A DNA stretch of 20,652 nt from Alphaproteobacteria bacterium (GTDB lineage Bacteria > Pseudomonadota > Alphaproteobacteria > Acetobacterales > Acetobacteraceae), in contig JAAFHD010000002.1 of NCBI GenBank assembly GCA_013298245.1, positions 9,123-29,774 of the forward strand. The letters run 5' to 3'. Under the pieces are notes generated by a model that worked only from the letters and a program-made list of their open reading frames with translations, was not told the DNA's origin and did no database searches. Shown here piece after piece: positions 1-6,909 of this stretch. Numbering within the stretch: the stretch's first letter is position 1; every line of letters begins with the position of its first letter. Both the position numbers and the translations under genes were made by a program.

Positions 1-1
1 G

Positions 2-373
2 ATGTTCGCCGACCTGGCCGCAGCACTCGGCCTGATCCGCCAGGGTGGCCTGCGCGCGCTGGCGGTCACCACCGCGCGCCGCGTGCCCGCGATCGCCGAT
101 GTGCCGCTGATGACCGAAACCGTGACACCCGGCTTCGAGGCCTATTCCTGGGTCAATTGGTGGGTGCCCGCGCGCACGCCGGACGCCGTTGTGCAGCGCC
201 TGAACCGCGTGGCCGTGCAGGCGCTGAATCAGGCCGATGTGCAGACGCGCGGCGCCGAGGCCGGCTTCCTGCTCGAAGGCACCAACGTGGCCGACGCAGA
301 GGCCTTCGTGCGCCGCGAAGTGCAGAAGTGGTCCACGCTGATCCGCAGCCGCAATATCCGGTCCGAAAGCTGA
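2..373 (+). CDS. Bug-family (tripartite tricarboxylate transporter type) solute-binding protein, C-terminal part
   Basis: Only the last ~123 residues are in the window. The reading frame is open to the left edge, and the methionine at position 2 is probably internal. The segment starting FADLAAALGLIRQGGLRALA, then a conserved TTARRVPAIADVP stretch and PGFEAYSWVNWWVPARTP, match the C-terminal lobe of Bug proteins. These periplasmic proteins bind organic acids and feed TctAB-type importers or sensory systems. Many Bug genes are orphans with no transporter beside them, and no tctA/tctB is visible here. The stop codon lies 44 bases before the chosen start of a flavin oxidoreductase gene on the same strand. 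This suggests a catabolic pair in which the binding protein supplies the substrate. The substrate cannot be told from this fragment. Confidence 0.85.
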   Translation: MFADLAAALGLIRQGGLRALAVTTARRVPAIADVPLMTETVTPGFEAYSWVNWWVPARTPDAVVQRLNRVAVQALNQADVQTRGAEAGFLLEGTNVADAEAFVRREVQKWSTLIRSRNIRSES

Positions 374-407
374 GCCAGGTCCTGCCTCCACCGGCGCGGT
401 TTGATGC

Positions 408-412
408 GGAGG
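408..412 (+). promoter_or_regulatory. Ribosome binding site deciding the oxidoreductase start
   Basis: GGAGG lies five bases before GTG at 418. It is the only strong Shine-Dalgarno sequence near the 5' end of the flavin oxidoreductase frame, so I place the start at 418. Alternatives are GTG at 328 (46-base overlap with the upstream gene) and CTG at 370 (overlapping the TGA stop). Residues encoded just upstream of 418 (FDAEVAV) resemble the usual lead-in to a Rossmann strand, so the start is not settled. Confidence 0.5.
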
Positions 413-417
413 TCGCC

Positions 418-1722
418 GTGCTGATCATCGGCGCGGGTGCCGCGGGGCTGTGTGCCGCGCTGGCCGCCGGGCCGGATGCGCTGGTGCTGGAACGCGATGC
501 CTTGCCGCGTGGGTCGACCGCGCTGTCGGCCGGGTTGATCCCGGCGGCCGGCACGCGCTGGCAGCGCGCGGCGGGCATCGCGGATGATGCGGCTGTCTTC
601 GCCAGCGACATCCAGCGCAAGGCGCATGACCAGGCGGACCCCGCGCAGGTGGCGCTGGTGGCGCGTGCGGCCGCGCCCACCTTGGAATGGCTGGCGGACC
701 AGCACGGCCTGCCGTTCTCGGTCGTGGATGATTTCGACTATCCGGGCCACACGCATCGGCGCATGCATGGCCTGCCCAGCCGCGCCGGCGCGGAGTTGAT
801 GGACCGGCTGCGCGCAGCCGCCGAAACGGCGGGCACCACCATCCTGACGGAAGCGCATGCGACCACGCTTTTCGCTGCCGATGGGCGCGTGCATGGCGTC
901 GGCTACACGCGGCCCGATGGCACGCAGGAAAACGTCGGTTGCGACGCGCTGGTGTTGGCGTGCAGCGGCTATGGCGGCAATGCGGCGCTGGTCGCGCGGC
1001 ACATCCCGGAACTGTCGAGCGCGATCTATTTCGGCCATACCGGCAACCAGGGCGATGCGCTGTTGTGGGGCGATGCGCTGGGTGCCGAAACCGCGGATCT
1101 GGCCGGCCATCAGGGCCATGGGTCGGTCGCGCATCCGGCGGGAATCCTGGTGTCCTGGGCGGTCATCATGGAAGGCGGCGTGCAGGTGAATGCGCGCGGC
1201 GAACGCTTCTGGAATGAGACCCAGGGCTATTCGGAAGCGGCCGCTTCGGTGCTGGCGCAGCCAGGCGGCATCGCGTGGGACGTGTTTGACGAACGCATCG
1301 CCGGTGTCGCACGCCAGTTCGAGGATTTCCGCAATGCCGAAGCCATGGGCGCGGTGTTGCGGGCGGAAACGCTGGCCGATCTCGCGCATGTGACCGGCCT
1401 GCCGCAAGCGGCGCTGGCGCAGGCGGTGGCGCACGCGTCCTGCCCGTTCGGGCGCGTCTGGGGTGCGGCGCTGGCGCCGCCCTATCGCGCCGTGCGCGTG
1501 ACCGGCGCGCTGTTCCACACCCAGGGCGGGCTGTGCATTGATGATGCGGCGCGTGTGCGCCGCGCGGGCGGCGGCGTGCTGCCCAATCTGTTTGCCGCCG
1601 GCGGTGCGGCGCGCGGTGTTTCGGGGCGGGAGGCGCGCGGCTACCTTTCCGGCAATGGGCTGCTGACGGCGGCGGTGCTGGGCCGCATCGCGGGGCTATC
1701 GGCGGCGCGGCTGGTTGCGTAG
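418..1722 (+). CDS. FAD-dependent oxidoreductase (fumarate reductase / FAD_binding_2 type)
   Basis: The 434-residue flavoprotein opens directly with the dinucleotide-binding motif GAGAAG (about residues 5-10), preceded by hydrophobic LII. An acidic residue ending the second strand (LVLERD) and GSTALSAG follow. Later landmarks of the fumarate reductase/succinate dehydrogenase flavoprotein superfamily are HTGNQGDAL (FAD contact), GERFWNET and the C-terminal FAD-closing block GGLCID...FAAGGAARGVSG...GYLSGNGLL. Members include tricarballylate dehydrogenase, ketosteroid dehydrogenases and urocanate reductase. The sequence does not fix the substrate. Location next to a Bug binding protein favours a small organic acid catabolic role. 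The start is uncertain: GTG 418 has the best ribosome binding site, but the frame stays open upstream and an N-terminal extension of up to about 30 residues is possible. The gene ends 12 bases before sspB. Confidence 0.85.
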   Translation: MLIIGAGAAGLCAALAAGPDALVLERDALPRGSTALSAGLIPAAGTRWQRAAGIADDAAVFASDIQRKAHDQADPAQVALVARAAAPTLEWLADQHGLPFSVVDDFDYPGHTHRRMHGLPSRAGAELMDRLRAAAETAGTTILTEAHATTLFAADGRVHGVGYTRPDGTQENVGCDALVLACSGYGGNAALVARHIPELSSAIYFGHTGNQGDALLWGDALGAETADLAGHQGHGSVAHPAGILVSWAVIMEGGVQVNARGERFWNETQGYSEAAASVLAQPGGIAWDVFDERIAGVARQFEDFRNAEAMGAVLRAETLADLAHVTGLPQAALAQAVAHASCPFGRVWGAALAPPYRAVRVTGALFHTQGGLCIDDAARVRRAGGGVLPNLFAAGGAARGVSGREARGYLSGNGLLTAAVLGRIAGLSAARLVA

Positions 1723-1734
1723 ATTGCGCCCGTC

Positions 1735-2226
1735 ATGAGCGACACGCCGCCGGAATCCCTGTTGCCCTATGAACGCTGGACGGAGCACGCGCTGCGTGCG
1801 GTCGTCGCGGATGCGCTGGAACATGCCGGGCGCGAAGGCCTGCCGGGCGAGCACCATTTCTACATCAGCTTCCGCACCGATCATCCGGGTGTCAGCGTGC
1901 CTGCGCATTTGCGCGCGCGCTACCCGCAGGAAATCACCATCGTCCTGCAGCATCGCTTCTGGGATTTGAAGGTGGATCGGGCGGGGCAGATTTTCTCCGT
2001 GGGGCTCAGCTTCGGCGGCATTCCCGCACAGCTGGTCGTGCCGTTCGATGCGCTGACCGCGTTCCACGACCCGCATGTGCGCTTCGGCCTGCGCTTCGAG
2101 CCGGAGATGCAAGCGGCGGTGGCAGCACCCGAGCCGGAACCCGAAGCGCCGCCCGCGCCAGTGGCCGAGGAAGCGCCGAAACCGCAGGTCGTCAGCCTCG
2201 ACGCGTTCCGCCGCAAGCGCGACTGA
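1735..2226 (+). CDS. sspB: ClpXP adaptor SspB, alphaproteobacterial type
   Basis: SspB delivers ssrA-tagged and other substrates to the ClpXP protease in the cytoplasm. The 163-residue product has the alpha-type body: an N-terminal helix (ALRAVVADALEHAG), then HHFYISFRTDHPGV and QEITIVLQHRFWDL, which form the dimeric beta core, and IPFxAL-like VVPFDALTAFHDP. Residues about 128-150 are a flexible Pro/Glu/Ala-rich linker. The last 13 residues (VVSLDAFRRKRD) are the conserved XB tail that docks on the ClpX N-domain, so the adaptor looks complete and functional. The gene starts 12 bases after the oxidoreductase and ends 3 bases before the Rid gene. No clear Shine-Dalgarno precedes the ATG, so coupling to the upstream gene or a short-leader transcript is likely. 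Confidence 0.93.
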   Translation: MSDTPPESLLPYERWTEHALRAVVADALEHAGREGLPGEHHFYISFRTDHPGVSVPAHLRARYPQEITIVLQHRFWDLKVDRAGQIFSVGLSFGGIPAQLVVPFDALTAFHDPHVRFGLRFEPEMQAAVAAPEPEPEAPPAPVAEEAPKPQVVSLDAFRRKRD

Positions 2227-2229
2227 CAG

Positions 2230-2625
2230 ATGCCCCGCCGCCTGATTTCATCCGGTTCCATCTTCGAGGAACAGATCGGCTATTCCCGCGCCGTGGTGGA
2301 TGGCGAATTCGTCTTCGTATCCGGCACCACCGGCTATGATTATGCCGCCATGACCATCGCCGATGATGTGGTCGCGCAGGCCGACCAGTGCTTCCGCAAC
2401 ATCGCCGCCGCCTTGGCCCAGGCAGACGCCACGCTGGATGATGTGGTGCGCGTTCTGTTCATCGTGCCGCGGCGCGAGGACTGGCAGCCCTGCTGGCCGG
2501 TCGTGAAGCAGTATCTGGGCCGCGCGCGCCCGGCATCCACGTTGATCCATGCGGGTTTGCAGACGGATGCGATGCGCATAGAGATCGAAGTCACGGCAAA
2601 GCTGCGCCGCCGCCCGGGGGACTGA
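2230..2625 (+). CDS. Rid (YjgF/YER057c/UK114) family protein lacking the RidA arginine
   Basis: This 131-residue protein has the chorismate-mutase-like Rid fold: VDGEFVFVSGTTGYD, a central helix with CFRNIAAALAQADATLDDVV, VLFIVPRREDW, and the C-terminal IEIEVTAKLRR. Canonical RidA is a trimeric enamine/imine deaminase that protects PLP enzymes from 2-aminoacrylate. It depends on an arginine in the PARS/PART motif (Arg105 in E. coli RidA). Here the aligned motif reads PAST (residues 101-104), so serine 103 replaces that arginine, while the glutamate corresponding to E. coli Glu120 is kept. By this criterion it belongs to a Rid subgroup without proven deaminase activity. It sits 3 bases after sspB and 2 bases before the VOC gene, clearly co-transcribed. 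Its role is unknown. Confidence 0.88.
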   Translation: MPRRLISSGSIFEEQIGYSRAVVDGEFVFVSGTTGYDYAAMTIADDVVAQADQCFRNIAAALAQADATLDDVVRVLFIVPRREDWQPCWPVVKQYLGRARPASTLIHAGLQTDAMRIEIEVTAKLRRRPGD

Positions 2626-2627
2626 AC

Positions 2628-3023
2628 ATGCGATTTGCCGTCGATCGGCTCGATCATATCGTCATCAACTGCAAGGACGTGGAGATCAGCGCGGCCTGGT
2701 ACCAACGCGTGCTGGGCATGGAGCGCGAGACCTTCGGCAAGGATGGTCGCACCGCGCTGCGCTTCGGCGGGCAGAAGATCAACCTGCGCCCGCACGCGCA
2801 CCCCATCACCGAATGGCCGAGCGGGCGCGTGACCACGCCGGGCAGCCAGGATTTGTGCTTCATCGTGACGGTCACGGCTGAGCAGATCGCGGCGCATCTC
2901 GAAAACTGCGGTGTCACGATCGAGATCGGGCCGATCGGCAAGGCCGGCGCGCTGGGGCCGATCGACAGTGTTTATTGCCGCGATCCGGATGGGAACCTGA
3001 TCGAGATCAGCAGCTACGGGTAA
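2628..3023 (+). CDS. VOC superfamily (glyoxalase / GLOD5-like) protein
   Basis: The 131-residue single polypeptide contains two beta-alpha-beta-beta-beta modules of the vicinal oxygen chelate fold. LDHIVINCKD at the N-terminus carries a possible metal ligand His10, and DPDGNLIEIS at the C-terminus carries Glu126. The pattern throughout (WYQRVLGMERETFGKDGR, FGGQKINL, PGSQDLCFIV, GPIDSVYCRDPDGN) closely resembles the GLOD5-type glyoxalase-domain proteins. At the position where metal-dependent members carry a second-module ligand there is Asp75/Leu76, so metal binding is uncertain. The substrate is unknown. It is the last gene of the sspB-Rid-VOC run. Its stop codon touches the left end of the long palindrome at 3023-3185. 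Confidence 0.9.
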   Translation: MRFAVDRLDHIVINCKDVEISAAWYQRVLGMERETFGKDGRTALRFGGQKINLRPHAHPITEWPSGRVTTPGSQDLCFIVTVTAEQIAAHLENCGVTIEIGPIGKAGALGPIDSVYCRDPDGNLIEISSYG

Positions 3024-3185
3024 GAGACCGTTTGGCGCTGCTGGCGGGTCGGCTGCGCGGGTCTTTTTCGCCCCTGATTCGTTGCAGGCCTTGCCGATGC
3101 AATCAGCATCGGCTGCGTCCCGCGCCTTTCAGGGACGAAAAATCCCTCGCGCATCCTCAACCGCCAGCAACACCAAACGGTCTCT
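3023..3185. repeat. 163-bp full-length imperfect palindrome (RIME/MITE-like intergenic element)
   Basis: The outer 25 bases of each end (3023-3047 and 3161-3185) are inverted copies with 23 of 25 matching. Both begin AGAGACCGTTTGG when read inward. Pairing resumes inside: TGCGCG near 3054 with CGCGCA near 3148, and TTTTTCG..CCCTGA near 3063 with its complement near 3130. The centre is a perfect 8-bp stem GCCGATGC / GCATCGGC around the loop AATCA (3093-3113). The centre of symmetry of the outer arms (3104) and of the inner stem (3103) nearly coincide, so the whole element can fold as one long hairpin. No coding sequence is evident in it. It abuts the VOC stop codon and could end that transcript. 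No target-site duplication is obvious. Confidence 0.8.
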
Positions 3186-3232
3186 GTGGCCCTGGCCTTC
3201 CAGCGCCGCTGTGGCAAGCTGCGGCGCGAAGG

Positions 3233-3237
3233 AAGGA
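3233..3237 (+). promoter_or_regulatory. Ribosome binding site of the aminotransferase
   Basis: AAGGA within a purine-rich GGAAGGAAAC stretch lies seven bases before ATG 3245. It fixes the start there, although the frame is open upstream through part of the palindromic element. Confidence 0.7.
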
Positions 3238-3244
3238 AACACCA

Positions 3245-4414
3245 ATGCCTGAACCGCGCGGCCGCATGTTCTTCGCGAACCCTGGCCCGACCAATATCCC
3301 GGACAGCGTGCTGCATGCCTGCGCGCGCGCCAGCATCGACTTCAACGACAACGCGTTTTTCGCCGTCTATGAGCAATGCGTGGCCGGCGTGAAGCGCGTG
3401 CTGCGCACCAAGGCGGATGTGTTTTTCTACACCGCATCCGGGCATGGCGCCTGGGAAGCATCGATGCTGAACCTGTTCAGCAAGGGCGATGTGCTGCTGG
3501 TGATCGAGACCGGGCATTTTTCCGAAAGCTGGGCGAAGATGGGCCGCGCGCTGGGGCTGACCATCGAGAGCGTTGCCGCCGATTGGCGCCGGGGCGTGGA
3601 CATTGCCGCCGTTGAAGCCGCGCTGCGCGCCGATACCACGCATCGCATCAAGGCCGTCTGCGCCGTGCACAATGAAACCGCGGCCGGCACCATGCTGCCC
3701 ATCCCCGCCGTGCGCGCCGCGATGGATGCCGCCGCGCACCCCGCGCTGCTGCTGGCGGACACGATTTCATCGCTGGGTTCGTTGCCCTTCGAGATGGACG
3801 CCTGGGGCATCGATGTGATGGTCGGCGGCAGCCAGAAAGGCCTGATGCTGCCCACCGGATTTTCCTTCAACGGTGTCAGTGCCAAGGCGATGGAAGCGCA
3901 TAAACACGCCACCCTGCCGCGCCATTATTTCGACTGGTCGGAAATGCTGACGCGCCGGCACAAATCCTTCATTGGCACGGTGCCCACCACGCTGTTCTAC
4001 GGCCTGCAGGAAGCGCTGCGGTTGATCGAGGAAGAAGGCCTGGAAAACGTCTGGGCACGGCACACGCGCCTGGCGCGTGCGGTGCGGGCGGCGGTCAATC
4101 ACTGGGCCGGCAATGGTGGCGGCGTGGAGCTGTTCTGCCAGAACGCGGACCGCGCCAGTGACAGCGTCACCGCGATCATGCTGCCCGATGGCCACAATGC
4201 GGATGCGGTGCGCGCGACGTGTCGCAACCAGTTCAATGTCTCGCTGGGTGCGGGGCTGAACAAGCTGGCGGGCAAGGTGTTCCGCATCGGCCATCTGGGT
4301 GACCTGAATGAGCCGATGATCCTGGGCACGCTGGCCAGTGTGGAAATGGCCCTGAAGATCAACAATGTGCCGCATCGCGCTGGTGGTGTGGGGGCAGCGA
4401 TGGACGCGCTTTGA
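3245..4414 (+). CDS. Class V PLP aminotransferase, serine-glyoxylate / alanine-glyoxylate type
   Basis: The 389-residue cytoplasmic PLP enzyme begins with the family hallmark FANPGPTNIPD. It has ASGHGAWE (phosphate-binding loop, ~64-71), HNETAAGT (142-149), the cofactor-ring aspartate Asp172 in LLADTISSLGSLPFE, and the Schiff-base lysine Lys198 in GGSQKGLMLPTG. The C-terminal LGAGLNKLAGKVFRIGHLGD carries the substrate-carboxylate arginine. The pattern fits serine-glyoxylate aminotransferase, which converts serine plus glyoxylate to hydroxypyruvate plus glycine. Alanine-glyoxylate or another amino donor is possible. Length is normal. It stands alone after the palindrome and converges with tadA, only 10 bases separating the stops. 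The glycine cleavage operon at 15.9-20.4 kb acts on the same glycine/serine pool, a metabolic link I infer and the sequence does not prove. Confidence 0.88.
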   Translation: MPEPRGRMFFANPGPTNIPDSVLHACARASIDFNDNAFFAVYEQCVAGVKRVLRTKADVFFYTASGHGAWEASMLNLFSKGDVLLVIETGHFSESWAKMGRALGLTIESVAADWRRGVDIAAVEAALRADTTHRIKAVCAVHNETAAGTMLPIPAVRAAMDAAAHPALLLADTISSLGSLPFEMDAWGIDVMVGGSQKGLMLPTGFSFNGVSAKAMEAHKHATLPRHYFDWSEMLTRRHKSFIGTVPTTLFYGLQEALRLIEEEGLENVWARHTRLARAVRAAVNHWAGNGGGVELFCQNADRASDSVTAIMLPDGHNADAVRATCRNQFNVSLGAGLNKLAGKVFRIGHLGDLNEPMILGTLASVEMALKINNVPHRAGGVGAAMDAL

Positions 4415-4424
4415 TCGATCGGTT

Positions 4425-4868
4425 TCACCTGCGTTCCAGGAAAAACCCCTGCAGCAAGTCGGCGCATTCGCGTTCGTTCAAGCCGCCGATGATCTCAGCC
4501 TTGTGGTGTGTCTGCGCCAGGCGGAAAATGCGCGCACCGTGCTCCACACCGCCTGACTTCGGGTCATAGGCGCCGAACACGATGCGCCCGATCCGCGCAT
4601 GCGCCGCGGCCTGCGCGCACATCGCGCAAGGCTCCAGCGTGACCGTCAGCGTGCAGTCTTCAAGCCGTCGGTTCCCCAGTGATTGTGCGGCCATGCGCAG
4701 CACGAGCATTTCAGCATGCGCGGTCGGGTCTTGGCGTTGTTCGACCTCGTTCCCCGCGGCCGCCACCACGCGGCCGGCGGCATCGGTGACCACTGCGCCC
4801 ACCGGAATTTCGCCGCGTGCGCCGGCTTGCATGGCTTCTTCAAGGGCGAGACGCATCACGGACAGCAT
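4425..4868 (-). CDS. tadA: tRNA-specific adenosine-34 deaminase
   Basis: TadA converts adenosine 34 of tRNA-Arg(ACG) to inosine. The 147-residue protein carries the cytidine/deoxycytidylate deaminase zinc site intact: HAE at 51-53 (zinc ligand His51, proton shuttle Glu53) and PCAMC at 80-84 (zinc ligands Cys81 and Cys84). IPVGAVVTD (21-29), the loop MCAQAAAHARIGRIVFGAYDPKSG and a C-terminal helix ending in LLQGFFLERR are typical of TadA. The ATG at 4868 is used. A second methionine four codons in (MRLALEEAM) is an alternative start closer to the usual N-terminus. The gene is divergent from the amidotransferase gene with 46 bases between starts, so both promoters must be compact or overlap. 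Confidence 0.94.
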   Translation of the reverse strand: MLSVMRLALEEAMQAGARGEIPVGAVVTDAAGRVVAAAGNEVEQRQDPTAHAEMLVLRMAAQSLGNRRLEDCTLTVTLEPCAMCAQAAAHARIGRIVFGAYDPKSGGVEHGARIFRLAQTHHKAEIIGGLNERECADLLQGFFLERR

Positions 4869-4914
4869 GGAACCAAGCTTGCCGTGCGGGCCGCACCGGG
4901 TCTAGCAAGTCGGG

Positions 4915-5634
4915 ATGTCCAAACGCCCAGTGATCGGCCTGACGCTCGATGCCGAGCAGCCAGGCGGCTATTCCAAAATGCCGTGGTACGCGCTGCGTGA
5001 AAACTATTTCTCGGCGATCGCCGATGCGGGCGGGCTGCCGGTGGGTCTGCCGCATGACCCCGTTCTTGCCGCCGAATATCTGGCGCTGTGCGACGGCATC
5101 CTGGTCACCGGCGGCGCCTTTGACGTTGACCCCGCACTCTACGGCGGCGGCACCCAGCATGAGACCGTCGTGCTGAAACCCGGCCGCACCGATTTCGAGC
5201 TCGCGGTGACCCGCGGCGCGCTGCGGGCCGACAAGCCGCTGCTGGGCATTTGTGGCGGCGAACAGCTGTTGGCGGTGGCGATGGGCGGCACGCTTGTTCA
5301 GCACATCCCCGATGTCGTGGCCGGCGCCTTGGCGCATGAACAACCCAATCCGCGCACCGAAGCGGGGCATGATGTCGGCATCACTCCCAACACGCTGCTC
5401 GCGCGCATCGTGGGTGCTGCGCGCATGAGCGTGAATTCGGCGCATCACCAGGCGGTGGCCACGGCCGGTCCCGGCGCGGTCGTCAACGCCATCGCGCCCG
5501 ACGGCGTGATCGAGGGCATCGAACACCCGCAATATCGCTTCGCGCTCGGCGTGCAGTGGCACCCCGAATACCAGATCGATCCAAACGACATCGCGATCCT
5601 GCGCGCATTCGTGGAAGCCGCCCGCCATGGATGA
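4915..5634 (+). CDS. Class I glutamine amidotransferase, gamma-glutamyl-GABA hydrolase (PuuD/peptidase C26) type
   Basis: The 239-residue product has the peptidase C26 layout. An N-terminal PVIGLTLD strand is followed by YFSAIADAGGLPVGLP, the GILVTGGAFDVDPALYG loop, the nucleophile elbow GICGGEQLLA with catalytic Cys113, and QWHPEYQ with His216 and Glu218 completing the triad. PuuD-like enzymes hydrolyse gamma-glutamyl-GABA in putrescine breakdown, but many paralogues act on other gamma-glutamyl amides. No putrescine genes are nearby, so the substrate is left open. The elbow reads GICGG where many members have GICRG. It is first in a five-gene overlapping series and overlaps rluB by 8 bases. 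Confidence 0.87.
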   Translation: MSKRPVIGLTLDAEQPGGYSKMPWYALRENYFSAIADAGGLPVGLPHDPVLAAEYLALCDGILVTGGAFDVDPALYGGGTQHETVVLKPGRTDFELAVTRGALRADKPLLGICGGEQLLAVAMGGTLVQHIPDVVAGALAHEQPNPRTEAGHDVGITPNTLLARIVGAARMSVNSAHHQAVATAGPGAVVNAIAPDGVIEGIEHPQYRFALGVQWHPEYQIDPNDIAILRAFVEAARHG

Positions 5635-6364
5635 GCGCGGTGATCGGATTGCCAAATGGCTGGCCCGCGCGGGCGTTGCATCGCGCCGTGCGGTTGAACA
5701 GTTGATCTTCGAAGGCCGCGTGCGGATCAACAGCACCGTCGTGGATCATCCCGCGACCTTCGTGTCATCCAGCGATGCCGTGTTCGTCGATGGCAAGCCG
5801 GTCGGCGCGGCCGAACGCACGCGCCTGTTCCGATACCACAAGCCGCGCGGCATCGTGACAACCCACAGCGACCCGCAAGGCCGGCCAACCGTGTTCCAGA
5901 AGATGCCGCCGGAAATGCCGCGGGTGGTCTCGGTCGGGCGGCTCGACATGAACAGCGAAGGCCTGCTGTTGCTGACCAATGACGGTGAACTGGCGCGGCG
6001 GCTGGAACTTCCCGCCAATGGCTGGCAGCGGCGCTATCGTGTGCGCGTGAACGGCCATCCGCATCCTGATCTGCTGGCGCGGCTGGCGCAGGGAAGCATG
6101 ATTGAAGGTGTGCGCTACGGCCCGATCGAAGCCGTGCTGGATACCAAGCAGGGCGATAATTCCTGGCTGACCGTCGCGCTGAACGAGGGCAAGAACCGCG
6201 AGATCAGGCGCGTGTTGACGCATCTCGGCTTCGAGGTTTCGCGCCTGCTGCGCCTGGCATATGGCCCGTTCCAGCTGGGCCGCCTGCCGCGTGGCGCGAT
6301 CGAAGAGGTCAATCCCAAGGTGCTGCGCGACCAACTCGGTGTGACCGCGACAGAACCGCGATGA
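5627..6364 (+). CDS. rluB: 23S rRNA pseudouridine synthase, RluB/RsuA family
   Basis: The 245-residue protein starts with an S4 RNA-binding domain (about residues 6-60, with IAKWLARAGVASRRAVEQLI and VRINSTVV). The RsuA-type catalytic domain follows, with GRLDMNSEGLLLLTNDG containing catalytic Asp107, and NEGKNREIRRVLTHLGFEVSRLLRLAYGP near the C-terminus. RluB makes pseudouridine 2605 in E. coli 23S rRNA. Relatives RluE, RluF and RsuA cannot be wholly excluded, but the S4 domain together with the following rsmD gene is the usual setting for RluB in alphaproteobacteria. The start overlaps the amidotransferase end by 8 bases, and the stop overlaps the rsmD start as ATGA, implying translational coupling. 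Confidence 0.9.
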   Translation: MDERGDRIAKWLARAGVASRRAVEQLIFEGRVRINSTVVDHPATFVSSSDAVFVDGKPVGAAERTRLFRYHKPRGIVTTHSDPQGRPTVFQKMPPEMPRVVSVGRLDMNSEGLLLLTNDGELARRLELPANGWQRRYRVRVNGHPHPDLLARLAQGSMIEGVRYGPIEAVLDTKQGDNSWLTVALNEGKNREIRRVLTHLGFEVSRLLRLAYGPFQLGRLPRGAIEEVNPKVLRDQLGVTATEPR

Positions 6365-6909
6365 AGATCATCGGCGGCATCCACCGCGGTCGTGGTCTGG
6401 TTGCCCCCGCAGGCCTTGAAACACGCCCCACCGCCGGGCGCGCGCGCCAGGTGCTGTTCGATGTGCTGTCGCATGCCGCATGGGCGGGCCGTGGCGCGCT
6501 TCATGATGCGCGCGTGCTGGACGCCTTCGCGGGGTCAGGCGCGCTGGGCCTTGAAGCGCTGTCGCGTGGCGCCGCCCATGCCGTGTTCATGGAAACCGCG
6601 CCGGGCGCGCGCGCCGCAATCCGGTCGAACATGGCCACCATCGGGGAACAACAGCGCTGCACGGTGCTGGCCGCCGATGCCACCCGCCCGCCGCCGGCAC
6701 AGGCGCCATGCAGCATCGCCTTCCTTGATCCTCCGTACCGCAACGGGCTGTTGCAGATGGCGCTGCCGGCGCTGGCGATGGCTGGCTGGTTTGCGCCAGG
6801 CGCGTTGCTGTGCCTTGAACTTGCGCGCGATGAGACCCTGGCCTTCGGTGAACCACTGACCGATCGCACCCATGGCGCCGCGCGCCTGGTGGTATTGCGC
6901 GCCGCATGA
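6361..6909 (+). CDS. rsmD: 16S rRNA (guanine-966-N2)-methyltransferase
   Basis: RsmD methylates G966 of 16S rRNA in the 30S subunit using S-adenosylmethionine. The 182-residue sequence has the RsmD N-terminus (MKIIGGIHRGRGL and RPTAGRARQVLFDVL), motif I DAFAGSGALGLEALSRGA (residues 54-71, SAM binding), an acidic motif II (VFMET), and the catalytic DPPY at 123-126. Length matches the family. It overlaps both neighbours by the four bases ATGA, so its translation is tied to rluB before it and the glycosyltransferase after it. The C-terminal segment is slightly short and alanine-rich but ends normally. Confidence 0.93.
   Translation: MKIIGGIHRGRGLVAPAGLETRPTAGRARQVLFDVLSHAAWAGRGALHDARVLDAFAGSGALGLEALSRGAAHAVFMETAPGARAAIRSNMATIGEQQRCTVLAADATRPPPAQAPCSIAFLDPPYRNGLLQMALPALAMAGWFAPGALLCLELARDETLAFGEPLTDRTHGAARLVVLRAA

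Noticed and set aside
1711..1734. TAGATT shortly before the sspB ATG as a -10 box for a leaderless transcript.
   Set aside because: No acceptable -35 box lies 16-18 bases upstream, and the gene is close enough to the upstream gene to be co-transcribed.
2975..3244. The aminotransferase frame is open upstream through the palindromic element and into the VOC gene.
   Set aside because: ATG 3245 has a good ribosome binding site and starts the family N-terminus. The upstream translation is low-complexity and covers the inverted repeat.
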